Part shown: positions 44,974 through 56,559 of the stretch, in pieces | How the letters are laid out: each line of letters opens with the position of its first letter | Numbering within the stretch: position 1 is the stretch's first letter | Origin: Silene latifolia | Lineage: Eukaryota > Streptophyta > Magnoliopsida > Caryophyllales > Caryophyllaceae | Assembly: GCF_048544455.1 (NCBI RefSeq) | Contig: NC_133538.1 | Span: 24,042,469 to 24,106,468 of the forward strand | Length of the DNA: 64,000 nucleotides | Reading direction: 5' to 3' | The notes under the pieces: generated by a model | Databases searched by the model: none | What the model was told of the DNA's origin: nothing | The model's input: only the letters and a program-made list of their open reading frames with translations | Program-made: the position numbers and the translations under genes

Positions 44974-45675
44974 CTACCTTGTTTTTCTCTTTGACTTCTT
45001 GCGCGTCACCAAAGTCCAGCCTTCATCATCATCTTCATCTTTCTTATCCTCATTCTTCTCTTGAGGGGTCAGCTTTCCTTTTAGTGATGTTGGAGACAAC
45101 GAAGGCCATGACCTTTGGATCCGGAATGCCACAGGCTCAAGACTTCCGAACTGCAACATATACACACATCGTCCTTGCTGTATAGTTGGCTCGTCAGGTT
45201 GCTCCAGGACTACAGTAGTTTTATTTGTGGTTACTGTGTCATCCAAGTCAAGAATGATCTTCCCTTCCTTTGAGAGTTGTATGATCTTCTCCTTGAGTGT
45301 TATACACTTTTCAATAGGATGACTCATCTGCCTGTGATAACGACAGTAATTGGGATCACTTGTCTTGTTTGCCTGCTCAGGGCGCTTGGACTCTGGCAAT
45401 TGTATAACCTTCTTCTCTAAGAGGTCATCAAGCATTACGGACAAGTCGGAATCTAGGAATGAATACTTCTTTGCTTGCAACTCCTTCAAGGTAAGCTTTT
45501 CTTGTTGGTAGTTGTAAGTAAACGTCTCCTTCTTCTTTTCAAACTTAGGCTTGGATGAGATCTTCACAGGCGCATTACTGGTTTCAACGACCATTGTCTC
45601 CTTTGTCGACGACTTGGAGCCCTTGTCAATTTTCTTGAACTCCTTCTTTTCACTTGGTGCCTTGTAAGAAGTTGG
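44974..45675 (-). pseudogene. Tat gag C-terminal part with zinc-binding segment
   Basis: The open frame runs from 45594 and includes YCRYHRQMSHPIEKC, a C-x2-H-type variant knuckle typical of Tat gag. A Lys/Glu/Asp-rich tail with DDDEGWTLVTRKKSKRKTR follows, basic enough to bind nucleic acid. The frame is separated from the capsid part by a TGA at 45676-45678, across which the sequence is otherwise continuous. Confidence 0.8.
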
Positions 45676-46848
45676 TCAAGTACTACCATGTTCTTTGATT
45701 GTGATCTCTATGTCATGGGCGCGGGTAGCCAGGTCTTTGAAGCTCTTCGGCATGATCCCCTTCAGGATGTAGAGAATGTCCCAGTTCATTCCGTTGACGA
45801 ACATTTCAACTGCTGACATTTCACTTAAGCGATCCTTGCATTTCACACTCAGCGCGCGCCACTTGTTGATGTAATCGACGATAGGCTCGTCTTTCCATTG
45901 AGTTATTTTTGTCAACTCGATCATGCTGACGACGCATCTGGTGCTGTAGAATCTATTGAGAAATTCATATTCCATATTACCCCAGCTGTTAATTGACTCA
46001 GAGTCCATATCTGTGTACTTGTCGAATGCGATCCCTTTGAGCGAATGCACAAACTGCTTCACCAAACGATCACCTTTTGTCCCAGCATTGTTGCATGTCT
46101 CGACGAAATAGGCGATGTGTTGATTTGGGTTCCCCTTCCTGTCGAACTATTGAAATTTTGGAGGGTGATAGCCAGATGACATGCGCAGACTATCAATCCT
46201 CTTAGTGTAAGGCTTGATGTAGCATCCACTGCTTGTCGAGCTATCATCTAACTGACACTTGATCATCTTGGCTATTAACTCTTGTAGATTCTCTTCAGTG
46301 AAGGCACTGATCTCATTGTTTAGCTTTCTCCTGTCATCCTCGCCAACTTCTTTGTCGCTATCAGCATCCCTGTCGGTGTCACCATGCTCGTTGTCAGCCT
46401 TCCTGTCACGGAGTGCCACCACCTCTTTTTGGAGCTCATCAATTTTCTTGTTCTTTTCTTCATTCTCCTTCATCATCTTCTCAAGGAGTTCATTCATTTT
46501 CTGCACTCGATCCTCAAGAGTATTGCCACTTATCACCATGACTGAAGCAACGTTAGGAGTTGAGGTTTCTTTCTTCTTTGGTGACGCCTTAGGTTTGCAA
46601 GGGGAATAAGCCTTCTTGTAAACCTTAACACTTCTAGTCTCCTCGCGTGAAGGAGAAGAGGCGGCCAAGAGTGCTGTAGCGGCAGAAGCTATGGAGGTGA
46701 CATAGTTCTTACGCGGCCTAGTAGGGATGCTTGCAGAGCGTAGACTGGCAGCAACATTGACAACAGCCTTCTTCGCCATTCCTCTTATGCAGATGCCAAA
46801 TGACTGCGCAGCTGAGGAGGTAACAAAACTTGGAGTATCCTGCAGCAT
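45676..46848 (-). pseudogene. Tat gag capsid region with N-terminal coiled-coil extension
   Basis: The N-terminal piece (46147-46848) has a basic stretch with Ala/Ser runs, a clear coiled coil rich in Glu/Lys (MNELLEKMMKENEEKNKKI) and an acidic region. It ends PPKFQ before a TAG stop at 46147-46149. The capsid-type gag piece (45676-46065) continues with LVKQFVHSLKGIAFDKYTD, WGNMEYEFLNRFYSTR and WKDEPIVDYINKWRAL, the helices of the retrotransposon gag family. One stop thus splits an otherwise well-preserved gag. Gag packages the element RNA into cytoplasmic particles. Confidence 0.85.
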
Positions 46849-46979
46849 ATCTGCGTAGGTCTTCTTGGATGGACTGGGAAGATGCTCCGCTTGATAGACA
46901 TCTTCTTGTTGTGGTAGACTTGATTAAAACGACGATAGAGATGAGAGGTAGAGACTTTCACGTCGGGTTCCCCAAAATT
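46849..46979 (-). other. Tat leader with primer-site-like stretch
   Basis: The minus strand reads TGGGGAACCCGACGTGA next to the LTR edge, a primer-site-like sequence for which I cannot name the tRNA with confidence. Gag starts about 130 bases further in. Confidence 0.6.
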
Positions 46980-47669
46980 TGTAACAACAAATTTTGTATT
47001 GTGATAACTGAAATACAAAACAAGGAAACAAGTAAATTTTATTAACAAATATCAAAAGTACGTGTGCAATCTCTAATGTATCCTCTGATTCTAATATGCC
47101 ATAAGGGGTACGTGTACGGGGTACACGTAAGTTGTGCGCTGTAGACAGCTTTAGTTACTCTACGAGCAATGTTAATTTGATTTCTTAAGAGGGTCGCGAT
47201 GACTTGAATCTCTCATGAAGGTTTCAATTTGTGATTGAATCTTCAACGCATGCAGCATGATTTGATGTGCTTGTTGACTACTTGCAATGATTGATGTGCT
47301 TGTTGACTGCTTGCAATGATTTTAATAAGGATGATTTGTAGGAATTTGTACCTTGTTCTCTCTAGCTCCCTTTGCAAATATGAATTTTCAACCCCTCAAA
47401 TGAATGAGGAGAGCTCTATTTATAAAGTTTTAATTCTCCTTGTTGGACTTTGGTAGTCACCGGCCCATCTGTAGGTTTATTAGCAACCTTGGCCCAAGCT
47501 TGATTCTTTCTGGGTTTAGTGATCCAAATAACTCCTTTTGTAATCCGAATCGACCCATATTTCATTTAATCGGGACGAAATAATTAAATTAAGTTAAAAT
47601 TTAGTATTAACTCAAAATAATTAATTTATTTTATATATTCGGCACATTAATAAATTTTTCGTGCCTACA
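46980..47669 (-). repeat. Tat 5' LTR (690 bp)
   Basis: It starts TGTAGGCACG and ends TTGTTGTTACA on the minus strand. Compared with the 3' LTR it carries one extra 31-base tandem copy of a TGATGTGCTTGTTGACT segment (47260-47320), which explains the length difference. About 50 substitutions were counted by eye. Confidence 0.92.
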
Positions 47670-48253
47670 GTAAGTGCAAGACACAAAACCATAAACATTA
47701 AAAGGAATGTGATAGGAATTTAATGGCGTAAAAATTACACAAAATGATAGAGAAACGAAGGGGAGTCGATCACTTGAATGTCAGAGCTTGAATGGTCAAG
47801 ATGAGGGGCGTGAAGGAGAAGATGTCGAGGGTTTTGATTTTTAAGGGGCAAGGAATTTTATATACTCCATTTTTTTAAGAAACAACATGTGATTGGGTCT
47901 TACCCAGTCCAGTTCCGTCCCATAGAATAGCTTTTTCCATTTTGGATTACGGGTCCGACAATTAAATTAAATAACGCTTAATATCCGTTAAGAGATTAGC
48001 ACAATCAATATAATACTAGAAATACTTCGGTCAAAATAATAATATAGTTTACCTTATAAAAATACAAATCATACTAAAAATGTTATTTAAAATATTCACT
48101 ACTAAACTTATCGACTTTAATAAAGTAACCACCATGAATAATTATCATTACTATAAATATTATAAAAATAATAGGTCGGAATATTATTTACCCAAACTCG
48201 AGTTTTTAAATAAACGATCCAGTTTATAAAAAATTAAAATAAAGGGTGTTACA
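47670..48253 (-). mobile_element. Truncated minus-strand LTR end (TGTAACACCC type)
   Basis: On the minus strand the block begins TGTAACACCCTTTATTTT at 48253, like a Ty3 LTR of the Tekay group, and is cut at 47669 by the Tat 5' LTR. No partner is seen. No gene lies in the block. Confidence 0.4.
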
Positions 48254-49722
48254 GGACTGGTACGGGTTTTTCGGGGCAGAATGTGGGCTGTTGTGTCACT
48301 GTTTTGGCGAGTTAAAAGCGGCTGTAAACGGGTTGTTTTGAGGCGGCTAAATCGTGTGTATATGGGTTGTTCTTGGGTGTCACCATGGAGGCCGGATGGA
48401 GGCTGGGCGGGCCTATGGTGGTGCGGCCAAGGCTGGGTAGTGGCCATGGCAGGGGGCGGGCAGTGACCACGGCTTACTTGTGTCGTTCATCCAAGTGAAA
48501 ATGCCATAATGCCATGCCTTCTCGCTTGACTTATCTTTATGCCTTACTTGTTTCGTTCTCCCAAGTGTTGGTTAACTCATGCTCTTTCCGCCTCTTTCGT
48601 GCCGTTCTGCCGAATTTGGGGTACTCGACTTCCGTTCTGTCGATCGAGTCTTTGATGCGAAACGTGTATCGCTTGTTGAATCGGGTAAAGTACCTCCCGA
48701 GAGTCTGGCCAGATTTAGACTAGGACCGTATATATTATCATTGTCCTACCAGGAGGAATTTAATATTAGAGAAGTAAATGTCTTGCTTGATTATGGTTAT
48801 TGGCATATGTCTTTCTACACGAGAGTTTACGTCTTATGTGGTTGAATGTAAGAGACTTGGTCCTATCGGACACTAGAGGTGAGAGGCAAGCTTTCTAGTT
48901 GCGATATGATCACCGGGATTGATGCTCCCATCCGTTATTATGGTGAGATGCAAGCCATGAGTGTGCATGTGACGTTAATAGCCACGTCTCGTGCAGTGTT
49001 TGTTACAAGATTTCCAAAGTAATGGCTATGGTTTTCAACTATATGTATTGTGATGATTGACTACTCATTTATCTATCTCACATGACTTAAGTACTAGTCT
49101 TTTATAACTTGGATAGTTGCATATGCCACATTTCAATGGAAATCGTGATTGTGATTAACTAACCGTATCTACGTTCTTTCCTTTACTTCACTTATTTAAT
49201 TATGCCTATGTCATGCTCATTTGTTATTCTATCTTGCTTTCTCTTATTACTCAAACATGAATGATCCCATGCTTATTAGTTTAAGTGAATCGTATCCCGT
49301 ATTTATTATGCCTTGCCTTATTTGAGTTTTTTGTTATGTTCATTTTGATATAATGTGGCTGCGAGAACCTTGAGTTACTTCCCATTGACTGTGGCGTTCA
49401 TGTTTACATGAATGACAGGTATTAGTTGGTTCATTTATGGGGTGAAGACATGTGTGATCTAGCGAGTATCTTGACCATTGGATTTTTGTCTATTGTTTTG
49501 CTTAGACTCACCTTTTAGAGTTATTATTCGTGGGATATCTTTTCGCCCTATTTTGGTTGACTTGGTTTGTAATAACCTAAGTTTGCTTATCGTTGCACTT
49601 GTTTTATTTTATTAGTGACTCCCGCATGTTAAACCATATCTAGTAAATAAAAGTTTTAAAATTTTCATAATTTCCGCTTAAATTTATTAGTTATATTTTC
49701 CGCTTTATCGCGGGGTGTCCCA
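48254..49722 (+). repeat. Truncated 5' LTR of the LARD-like element
   Basis: It matches 54553-56528 in order but lacks the stretch matching about 54780-55312. It begins in the middle of the LTR, directly at the edge of the minus-strand LTR end on its left. Confidence 0.85.
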
Positions 49723-49724
49723 GT

Positions 49725-49736
49725 TGGTATCAGAGT
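49725..49736 (+). other. LARD-like element primer binding site
   Basis: TGGTATCAGAGT differs at one base from the tRNA-iMet complement TGGTATCAGAGC and lies two bases after the LTR end. Confidence 0.85.
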
Positions 49737-52477
49737 CTATGTTGCTCCCAACGCACACACGTGTACCCCAAACTTAAATTCGAATTTGAGCTTAAATAAT
49801 GAATGAGCGATAGGTAGACTTAAGGACTTAAGGTGGTAGTCTGTAGTGTGTTTGTTCTTTGTTAGCTTCTAACATGTTTGTTAATTGACAATAATTGGTT
49901 CTTGTACTCTTGGATCAACAAACCATGAGCTTACCCATGTGGCGATCAAGTCTTGGTGCCTATTACTGAAACTTGAAGATTTGATCAACCTTTTGAAGAA
50001 TGCTTCTACTTCCTCGAAGATATTCCTCGTTGTTAGTGTACCTTGCCTTACTCTTTATTTCTTGATGCTTATTTCTTTTCAAAAGTCTCCTTTGTTTTAC
50101 CTTGGAAACTAGTTTGGTACCCACCCGACCTATCCTTCGTTTCTTGCTTCTCCTTCCATAACACCTTGTATATGGATCTCTTTCTCTTGAAGAATGTTTC
50201 TATCCTTCCCGAAGATTCCTTCCTCTCTCGGAGTACCTTGTATTATCCTTTTATCCTTTTGCTTCTTTACCTTTCGAAACTCTTCTCTCATATCTTGGAA
50301 GCTACATTTGCATGTTTTCTTCTTATAAGACTACTCATGGACACCTTATTTTTTTTTATGGAACGTTAACCCTGGTTGGATAATTTTGGCTTTTAGGGAG
50401 ATCTTGTGTAGTTGACTCCTAATTCTTATAACTGAGAGGTTATGTTATTGGAAAGGCTTGGGAAGTGTAGTAAGAAGTGTCTTGGGATACTAGTGCTTAG
50501 TTACTTGACATAAAGTGGGTGTGTTTGAATTGTGGAATGGACGATGTAAAGTTGAGTGAGTAAGTCGAGTTTATGGTTGGATTTCATAATTACTTTGGAT
50601 ATAAGGGTTTGATAATGTGGATGTTACCATGTGAGTTATGTACATCGTGGGATTATTAGTTGGTCTAAGTGAGTGAACTTGAATACTACTTGAGGTATAA
50701 AATGAGAGTGAGACTAAGCTACTTTATTGGAGAGTCTTGGTGCTTGTTTTGGAAGCTAGGAAGGATAATGGTATGGTGGACACCAAATGTTAGGTTCAAG
50801 AATATAGTTTCACTTTACGGTAATGGGGATTGGTAGTCAACGTTTTTGGGATGTTGTTAGAAGTAGGGATCGATGGACCTTTGAGCTGAATTGAGTTACA
50901 TGATTTGAATAGTTGTCTCATCACCCTAAGTTTTGTAATAATTGTAATTCAGGATAATGATTATTCATTCTTAAAGTATGGTGTTTTGATGATGTAAAAT
51001 GTCGTGAAATAGGATTAGTGGAACTTGAGTTAAGTCGAGTAGGAATAGGTGAATAACAACCCTATTTACCTTTCGGTTGCTGGTCATTATTGAATTGGGG
51101 AATGTATCAGTTATGCTTGTGGATTCGGGTATGAATAAGATTTTGTCTGGAATATTAGTAAGTATAAAGAACTTGGGATTAGGATCTTTGATTGAGGATT
51201 TTACCATATTGAGAAACTCATAGTGGTCGATAGTTGGTTATGAGTATAGCTCTGTTAGTAGTTTTGATCTTATTTTGTGGAAATCGCTTGTAGATGATTT
51301 ATAATTGAGAATTATGGAATCACAAGTGTTGTGAAGTACTTTGTTTCGTGGAAGAGCTTAGAAGTAAAGTGACATAAGTTGATTTAGGAAATCCTTGGAA
51401 GTAATGTGGTCATAAGACTAATTTTTAGGGATGTTTGAGGAACCGTTTAGGACAACGTTGTTATTTGTGATTTGAGTATGTAACTTTCCTTGTTGTCTAG
51501 TTTTCCTTTTCTCTTTGACCACAAGCTTTACCATTCATATCTCTCTTTCTCGTTCGTTGTGCTTCCCTTTGGGATTGATACTAGTGGCCTATAAAACTCT
51601 ATGTTCTTTGACCTCCTTGTTGACCTTACCGTGACTTTTTACCCCTAAAAGTTCGACATAGTCATTTTGTTGGTTAAGTTTGGGTTCCTTAGCGTGCTTT
51701 GTAATTATGATGTCTAAGTTGCTTTTCATTTTGTGCAATTTCTAACCAATTTGAGTTACCAGTTTGGGTTCATGGTTAAAATTTTGTGTAACTTTGGCAA
51801 AAATTTACTTATTTTAAAGGTTTAAAAATGAAAGTTTGCGTTCAATTTGGTAGGTTCTTAGAAAATTTTGATTCTTTGTCGAAGTTTAATGTTACATTCT
51901 CAAAAAAAACTTGACTTCTTTTAGAGTTTTGAAATGTATCTTTTACTTTTAATCTGGCTTTTGCAAAAGAAAATTTAAGTGGAATATCATTTTCATTTGG
52001 TTTTCACGTTGATGGGATGTTAGGACTCGTTGTTAAAGACGTCTAATAACTTGTCCTACACTTATCAACGAACGATTTTGTTTTGAACCTGTCTTTGACT
52101 TGGAAAGTTAGCGCTCTTGTGTGCACGACAAGAGCAATTTCGTTCCAGGAAAGGAGACTTATACTTTTGGAAACTCTCCATCAATATTTGTTGGAAGAAT
52201 TTTGATTTTGGATTTCTGCAAATGATTTGGTATTTGTCCTTATCTTTGATTTGGAATATTGATGTTCTTGAATGCGCAACGAGAACACTTCTATTCCTTT
52301 GACGAGAAACTTGTGCGTTTGGGTAATTCTCCTTGTAACTTTTTGAAGGATTCTAATTTTTATGATATCAAACCTTGTAGATATTTTGGTTGTCGATTTC
52401 GAAAATTCCGACTTTATATTTATAACTTTTCGTTTATGCTTTCAAGTTTCGAGGACGAAACTTTTTAAAAGGTGGGA
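49737..52477 (+). other. Interior of the LARD-like element, no coding region
   Basis: Frames are all under about 110 codons and none shows gag or pol motifs. Only the last ~35 bases look like the closing segment of a Tekay-type polyprotein with its purine tract (52462-52477). Confidence 0.7.
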
Positions 52478-55400
52478 TGATTTTAACACTTGCGAATTTT
52501 CCGTTTTGGCATTTACAATTTAATTAGACATTTTATTATTTTATTTATATTTTAAACCCGTTTTTATAAAAATGTGGCTTTACATGTATAATAATTTCAA
52601 TGTTGATAAAAATATATGTCTTAAGTTTGTAGTAGGTTTAAGACGTATTTTAGTGGTAAATCGACTCAATTTAGGTGTTTTGAGCCTAAATTGACTAATG
52701 GACCTTCCTCTTATCTCTATCTTTCCACCAATCATTGGAGATGAACTAGAGGTGGCAATCGGGTCACTCGGATCGATTACGGGTCGGGTCAAAGCGGGTT
52801 CGGGTCATATCGGGGTCGGGTTATGTTGGTTCAGTGACGGGTTCGGGTCGGTTCGGTTAGTGTCGGGTCATCTTCGGGTCGGGTCATTAACGGGTGGCAA
52901 GTTAGGTCGGGTCATTAGCGGGTCAGTGTCGGATCAGGTTATCAGTGTATATTTATCTTATATATTTAGTTTTAGATGGTAATTTTAAATTTATATAATG
53001 GGTAGGTGTATTAGTTGTAGTTTTTAGTGAAAATAATTAAGACGAATGTCAATTTGGTGTTATTTAAACCATTATTAAGCTACTTCATTATCGGGTCATC
53101 TATCGGGTTGAGAAAATATCGCGTCACGGGTAGGGTCGGGTCGGTTCAGGTCGGGTTTGGGTTAGAGAAAATAAGGCTGCTATCGGTTATCGCGTTGGTT
53201 CGGGTCGGGTCGGTTCGGTTTCGGTTCACCCAATTTTCGGGTTGTATCAGTTCGGGTTTCGAGCGGGTCAGGTTAGCTTTTTCCAGCTCTAATATAAACC
53301 TTATCCTCTCATTTTTACACAAAATTTCAGCAAACACTCCCCCTTCACAAACTCCATTGTTACACATTTCCTCCCTTTCACTAAAAGCTTCATAACTTCC
53401 TCATTTCTTAACCAAATCGACTCATTTTCGCGCCAAACTCTTCCTTATTCCATCCTCCATCTTCCTATGTAATAAAAACTCTGACTTGTTGCACGAAAAC
53501 CTGCTGGCCGTCCCCTTACTCAAAATCCTTGCTAATGTGTGTTTTTCGTCGTCTAGGCATAAACTTGGACAACCCGGAAGAAGATAGCTTTGTTGTGGAT
53601 GATTCCATTGAAGATTAAAGGGCTAAGAAGGTAACAGTAATAGGTTACTTGAAATTATGTTGAATTTATGTGTGTTTATGTGGTTGTTTACTCTTTTAGT
53701 GAACAAAGTTTACATTTTTACTTGTGTTTGTATTGTTGTATGTGACGGTTTTATACAAGATTTATATGGTTAATTTGTGGAAAGTTTGTGTCTTTAGCTT
53801 CCTTATGATATGGGTGAATGAATGTGGTAATTTAAATGTGTGAATATCTTCTTTTGTATGCTTAAAATTTTGTCTTAAGATGCTATAAAATCCTGCCAAA
53901 AACTGTGACTATGGCTGTGACCAACCATGTTTGAGCTCGAATTTCGCGTTGTTCTTATTGTCGATTTGAGCCAATTTATTAAAATATACCTAGTATGCAT
54001 ATACATGAATGAAGTGGGTCGTTGGTTTGGGTTAAATCCATCTTGTATCATGCTTAAATTTCCATCTTAAAATGGTCGCACAAACACCATGAAAACCGTG
54101 ATTTTGGGGGTTGTGTAGCCGTGCTTGTAGCTACTATTTTGTACCGTCTTTCTTGGCGTTTTGAACCAAATTTTTAGTTTTCTTCTTAATTATATATCCA
54201 TGTATGTATTGGGTCTTTGGTATGGCAGAATTCCCGTCTTTTTCATGCATAAAAAGTTGTCTTAAGGTGGTCACATATCTTGCTAAAAAAAAGGTGAAAA
54301 TGGAGTTGTGATGGCCGAGTTTCACGGGCTTTTTTGAGTTGGTTCTTGTCGTCGATTTGAACTAATTTACTTACTTCCGTCTCATGCATATATACATCTA
54401 TGAATAGATAAATTGGTATGGGAAAAATATCAACTTTATCATGCGTTAAAATCCGTCTTAAAGTCACCTTACCATGACTTGTAGCTGAGTTTGTTTTGGA
54501 CTGTTTTGGTTGTGTTCGTGCTCTGTTTTGACATGGTTTCTAAGGCAGATTATGGGTGGACTGGTATGGGTTTTTTGAGGTAGAATGTGGGCTGTTGTGT
54601 TACTGTTTTGGCGAGTTAAAAGGAGCTGTAAACGGGTTGTTTTGAGGCGGCTAAATCGTGTGTATGTGGGCTGTTTTTGGGTGTCACCATGGAGGCTGGA
54701 TGGAGGCTGGGTAGGCCTGTGGTGGTGCGGCCAAGGCTGGGCAGTGGCCATGGTAGGGGCGGGCAGTGACCACGGCCTGGTGGTACTGCCTTGAGCCTTC
54801 CGTGGTTGCTAGTACGGCTTGGTGCAACTCGCTACTTCCTTCCCTGTTTGGTTGTTGCTTACTAATGTCTCATATAAAATGTTATTCATGTCTTGTGATT
54901 TTTAAATAACGTTATTCATTAATTATTTCCGTGTTTAATTTAATTAAATCTCGTCTCGTGTTTTATATATATAGCATAATTCATTGATTTTGTCAGTGGG
55001 TAATTTAATTAAATTCCGACTCATGTTTTATATAAAGTAATTCATTAATTACGTCCGTGTTTAATTTAACTAAATTCCATCTCATGTTTTATATAACGTG
55101 ATTCATTAATTATCGCTCCTTTATATATATATATTTCTCACATGAATCGTAAATGTGAAATTTGTTATTTAATTACGCTATAGTTATGTGAAATACCATA
55201 TTTTAATTATGATATGAGCTTTAATTCATTCATTCTCATTTATTTATCGTATTCCAAATACGAGTGATTTATTCTACATGATTAATTGAGATGGGTCGTA
55301 TCCATGTCAAAATGCCATAATGCCATGCCTTCTTATTTGACTTATCTTTAAGCCTTACTTGTGCCGTTCTGCCAAGTGTTGGTTAACTCATGCTCTTTCT

Positions 55401-56528
55401 GCCTCTTTCGTGCCGTTCTGCCGAATTCGGGGTACTCGACTTTTATTCTGTCGATCGAGTGTTGGATGCAAAATGTGTATCGCATGTCGAATTGGGTAAA
55501 GTACCTCCCGAGAGTCTGGCTAGATTTAGACTAGGACCATATATATTATCGTCGTCCTACCAAGAGGAATTGAGTCTTGGAGAAGTAAATGTCTTGCTTG
55601 ATTATGGTTATTGGCATATGTCTTTCTACACGAGAGTTTACGTCTTTTGTGGTTGAATGTAAGACTCTTGGTCCTATCAGACACTAGAGGTGAGATGCAA
55701 GCTTTCTAGTTGCGATATGATCGCTGGGATTGATACTCCCATCCGTTCTTATGGTGAGATGCAAGCCATGAGTGCGCATATGATGTTAATAGCCACGTCC
55801 CGTACAATGTTTGTTAGAAAATTTCCAAAGGCTATGGTTTTCAACTATATGTATTGCGATGATTGACTACTCATTTATCTATCTCACATGACTTAAGTAC
55901 TAGTCTTTTATAACTTGGATAGTTTCATATGTCACATTTCATTAGAATTCGTGATTGTGATTAACTAACTTTATCTATGTTCTTTCCTTTACTTCACTTA
56001 TTTAAATATGCCTATGACACGCTCATTTGCTATTCTATCTTACTTTCTCTTATTACTCTAACATGAATGATCTCTTGCTTATTAGTTCAAGTGAATCGTT
56101 TCCCGTATTTATTATGCCTAGCTTTATTTGTGTTTTTTGTTATGTTCATTTTCATATAATGTGGCTGGGAGAACCTTGAGTTACTCCCCACTAACTGTGG
56201 CATTCATGTTTACATGAATGACTGGTATTAGTTGGTGCATTTATGGGGTGAAGACATGTGTGAGCTAGCGAGTACCTTGACTGTTGGATTTTTGTCTATC
56301 GTTATGCTTAGACTCACCTTTTAGACTTATTATTCGTGGCATATCTTTTCCCCCTATTTTGCTAAACTTGGTTTATAATAACCTAAGTGTGCTTATCGTT
56401 GCACTTGTTTCATTTTATTAGTGACTCCCGCATGTTAAACCTTATCTAGTAAATAAAAGTTTTAAAAATTTCGTAATTTTCGCTTAAATTTATTAGTTAT
56501 ATTTTCCGCGTTATCGTGCGGTGTCACA
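52478..56528 (+). repeat. 3' LTR of the LARD-like element (~4.05 kb with a nested insert)
   Basis: It starts TGATTTTAACACTTGCG after the purine tract and ends GGTGTCACA. About 545 bases of it (52747-53291) are a hAT-like insert, so the bare LTR would be about 3.5 kb. The last 2 kb align with the 5' LTR fragment. No coding region was recognised. Confidence 0.75.
52747..53291. mobile_element. GGGTC-rich non-autonomous hAT-like element
   Basis: The ends TAGAGGTGGCAA and, inverted, TAGAGCTGGAA are similar, and the first is like common plant hAT ends. The eight bases flanking each side, AGATGAAC (52739-52746) and ATATAAAC (53292-53299), agree at six positions, as an aged 8-base hAT target duplication would. 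The interior is dominated by GGGTCGGGTC and GGTTCGG words in two zones (52760-52950 and 53090-53270), which could be subterminal repeats. Confidence 0.55.
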
Positions 56529-56559
56529 TTGATAGTTCTGAAATTATCGGATGTACGTT

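Larger units (their letters stand above)
12923..47669 (-). mobile_element. Tat-type Ty3/gypsy element split by four nested insertions
   Basis: Read from right to left: 5' LTR (46980-47669), gag, protease, gag-pol spacer, RT, RNase H, second RNase H, integrase, repeat-rich 3' tract, purine tract and 3' LTR (12946-13604). The coding order resumes on the far side of each insert: CACTA-1 19811-21888, CACTA-2 22197-25761, copia A 26049-34936, copia B 35675-44163. Removing these leaves about 11.8 kb, a normal Tat length. A second RNase H after the usual one is a hallmark of Tat elements. The two LTRs are about 92% identical by eye, so this is the oldest layer. Stops occur in gag, RT and integrase. 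Confidence 0.9.
48254..56528 (+). mobile_element. Non-coding LTR element with ~4-kb LTR (LARD-like, Tekay-type ends)
   Basis: A truncated 5' LTR (48254-49722) is followed by a tRNA-iMet-type primer site (49725-49736, one mismatch). A 2.7-kb interior without conserved protein follows, then the phrase TTTCGAGGACGAAACTTTTTAAAAGGTGGGA, split here into its end GGTGGGA at 52471-52477, which closes Tekay-type pol and polypurine tract in relatives I know. The 3' LTR runs from TGATTTTAACAC at 52478 to GGTGTCACA at 56528. The 5' copy corresponds only to the last ~2 kb of it, minus about 525 bases. Confidence 0.82.

Noticed and set aside
48281..48466. Trp-rich frame, repeated at 54585-54794
   Set aside because: It is the same LTR segment in both copies. 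The frame comes from GG-rich sequence, and the composition does not look like a protein.
53027..53395. 122-codon frame in the giant LTR
   Set aside because: It is a translation of GGGTCGGGTC words, with no conserved domain.
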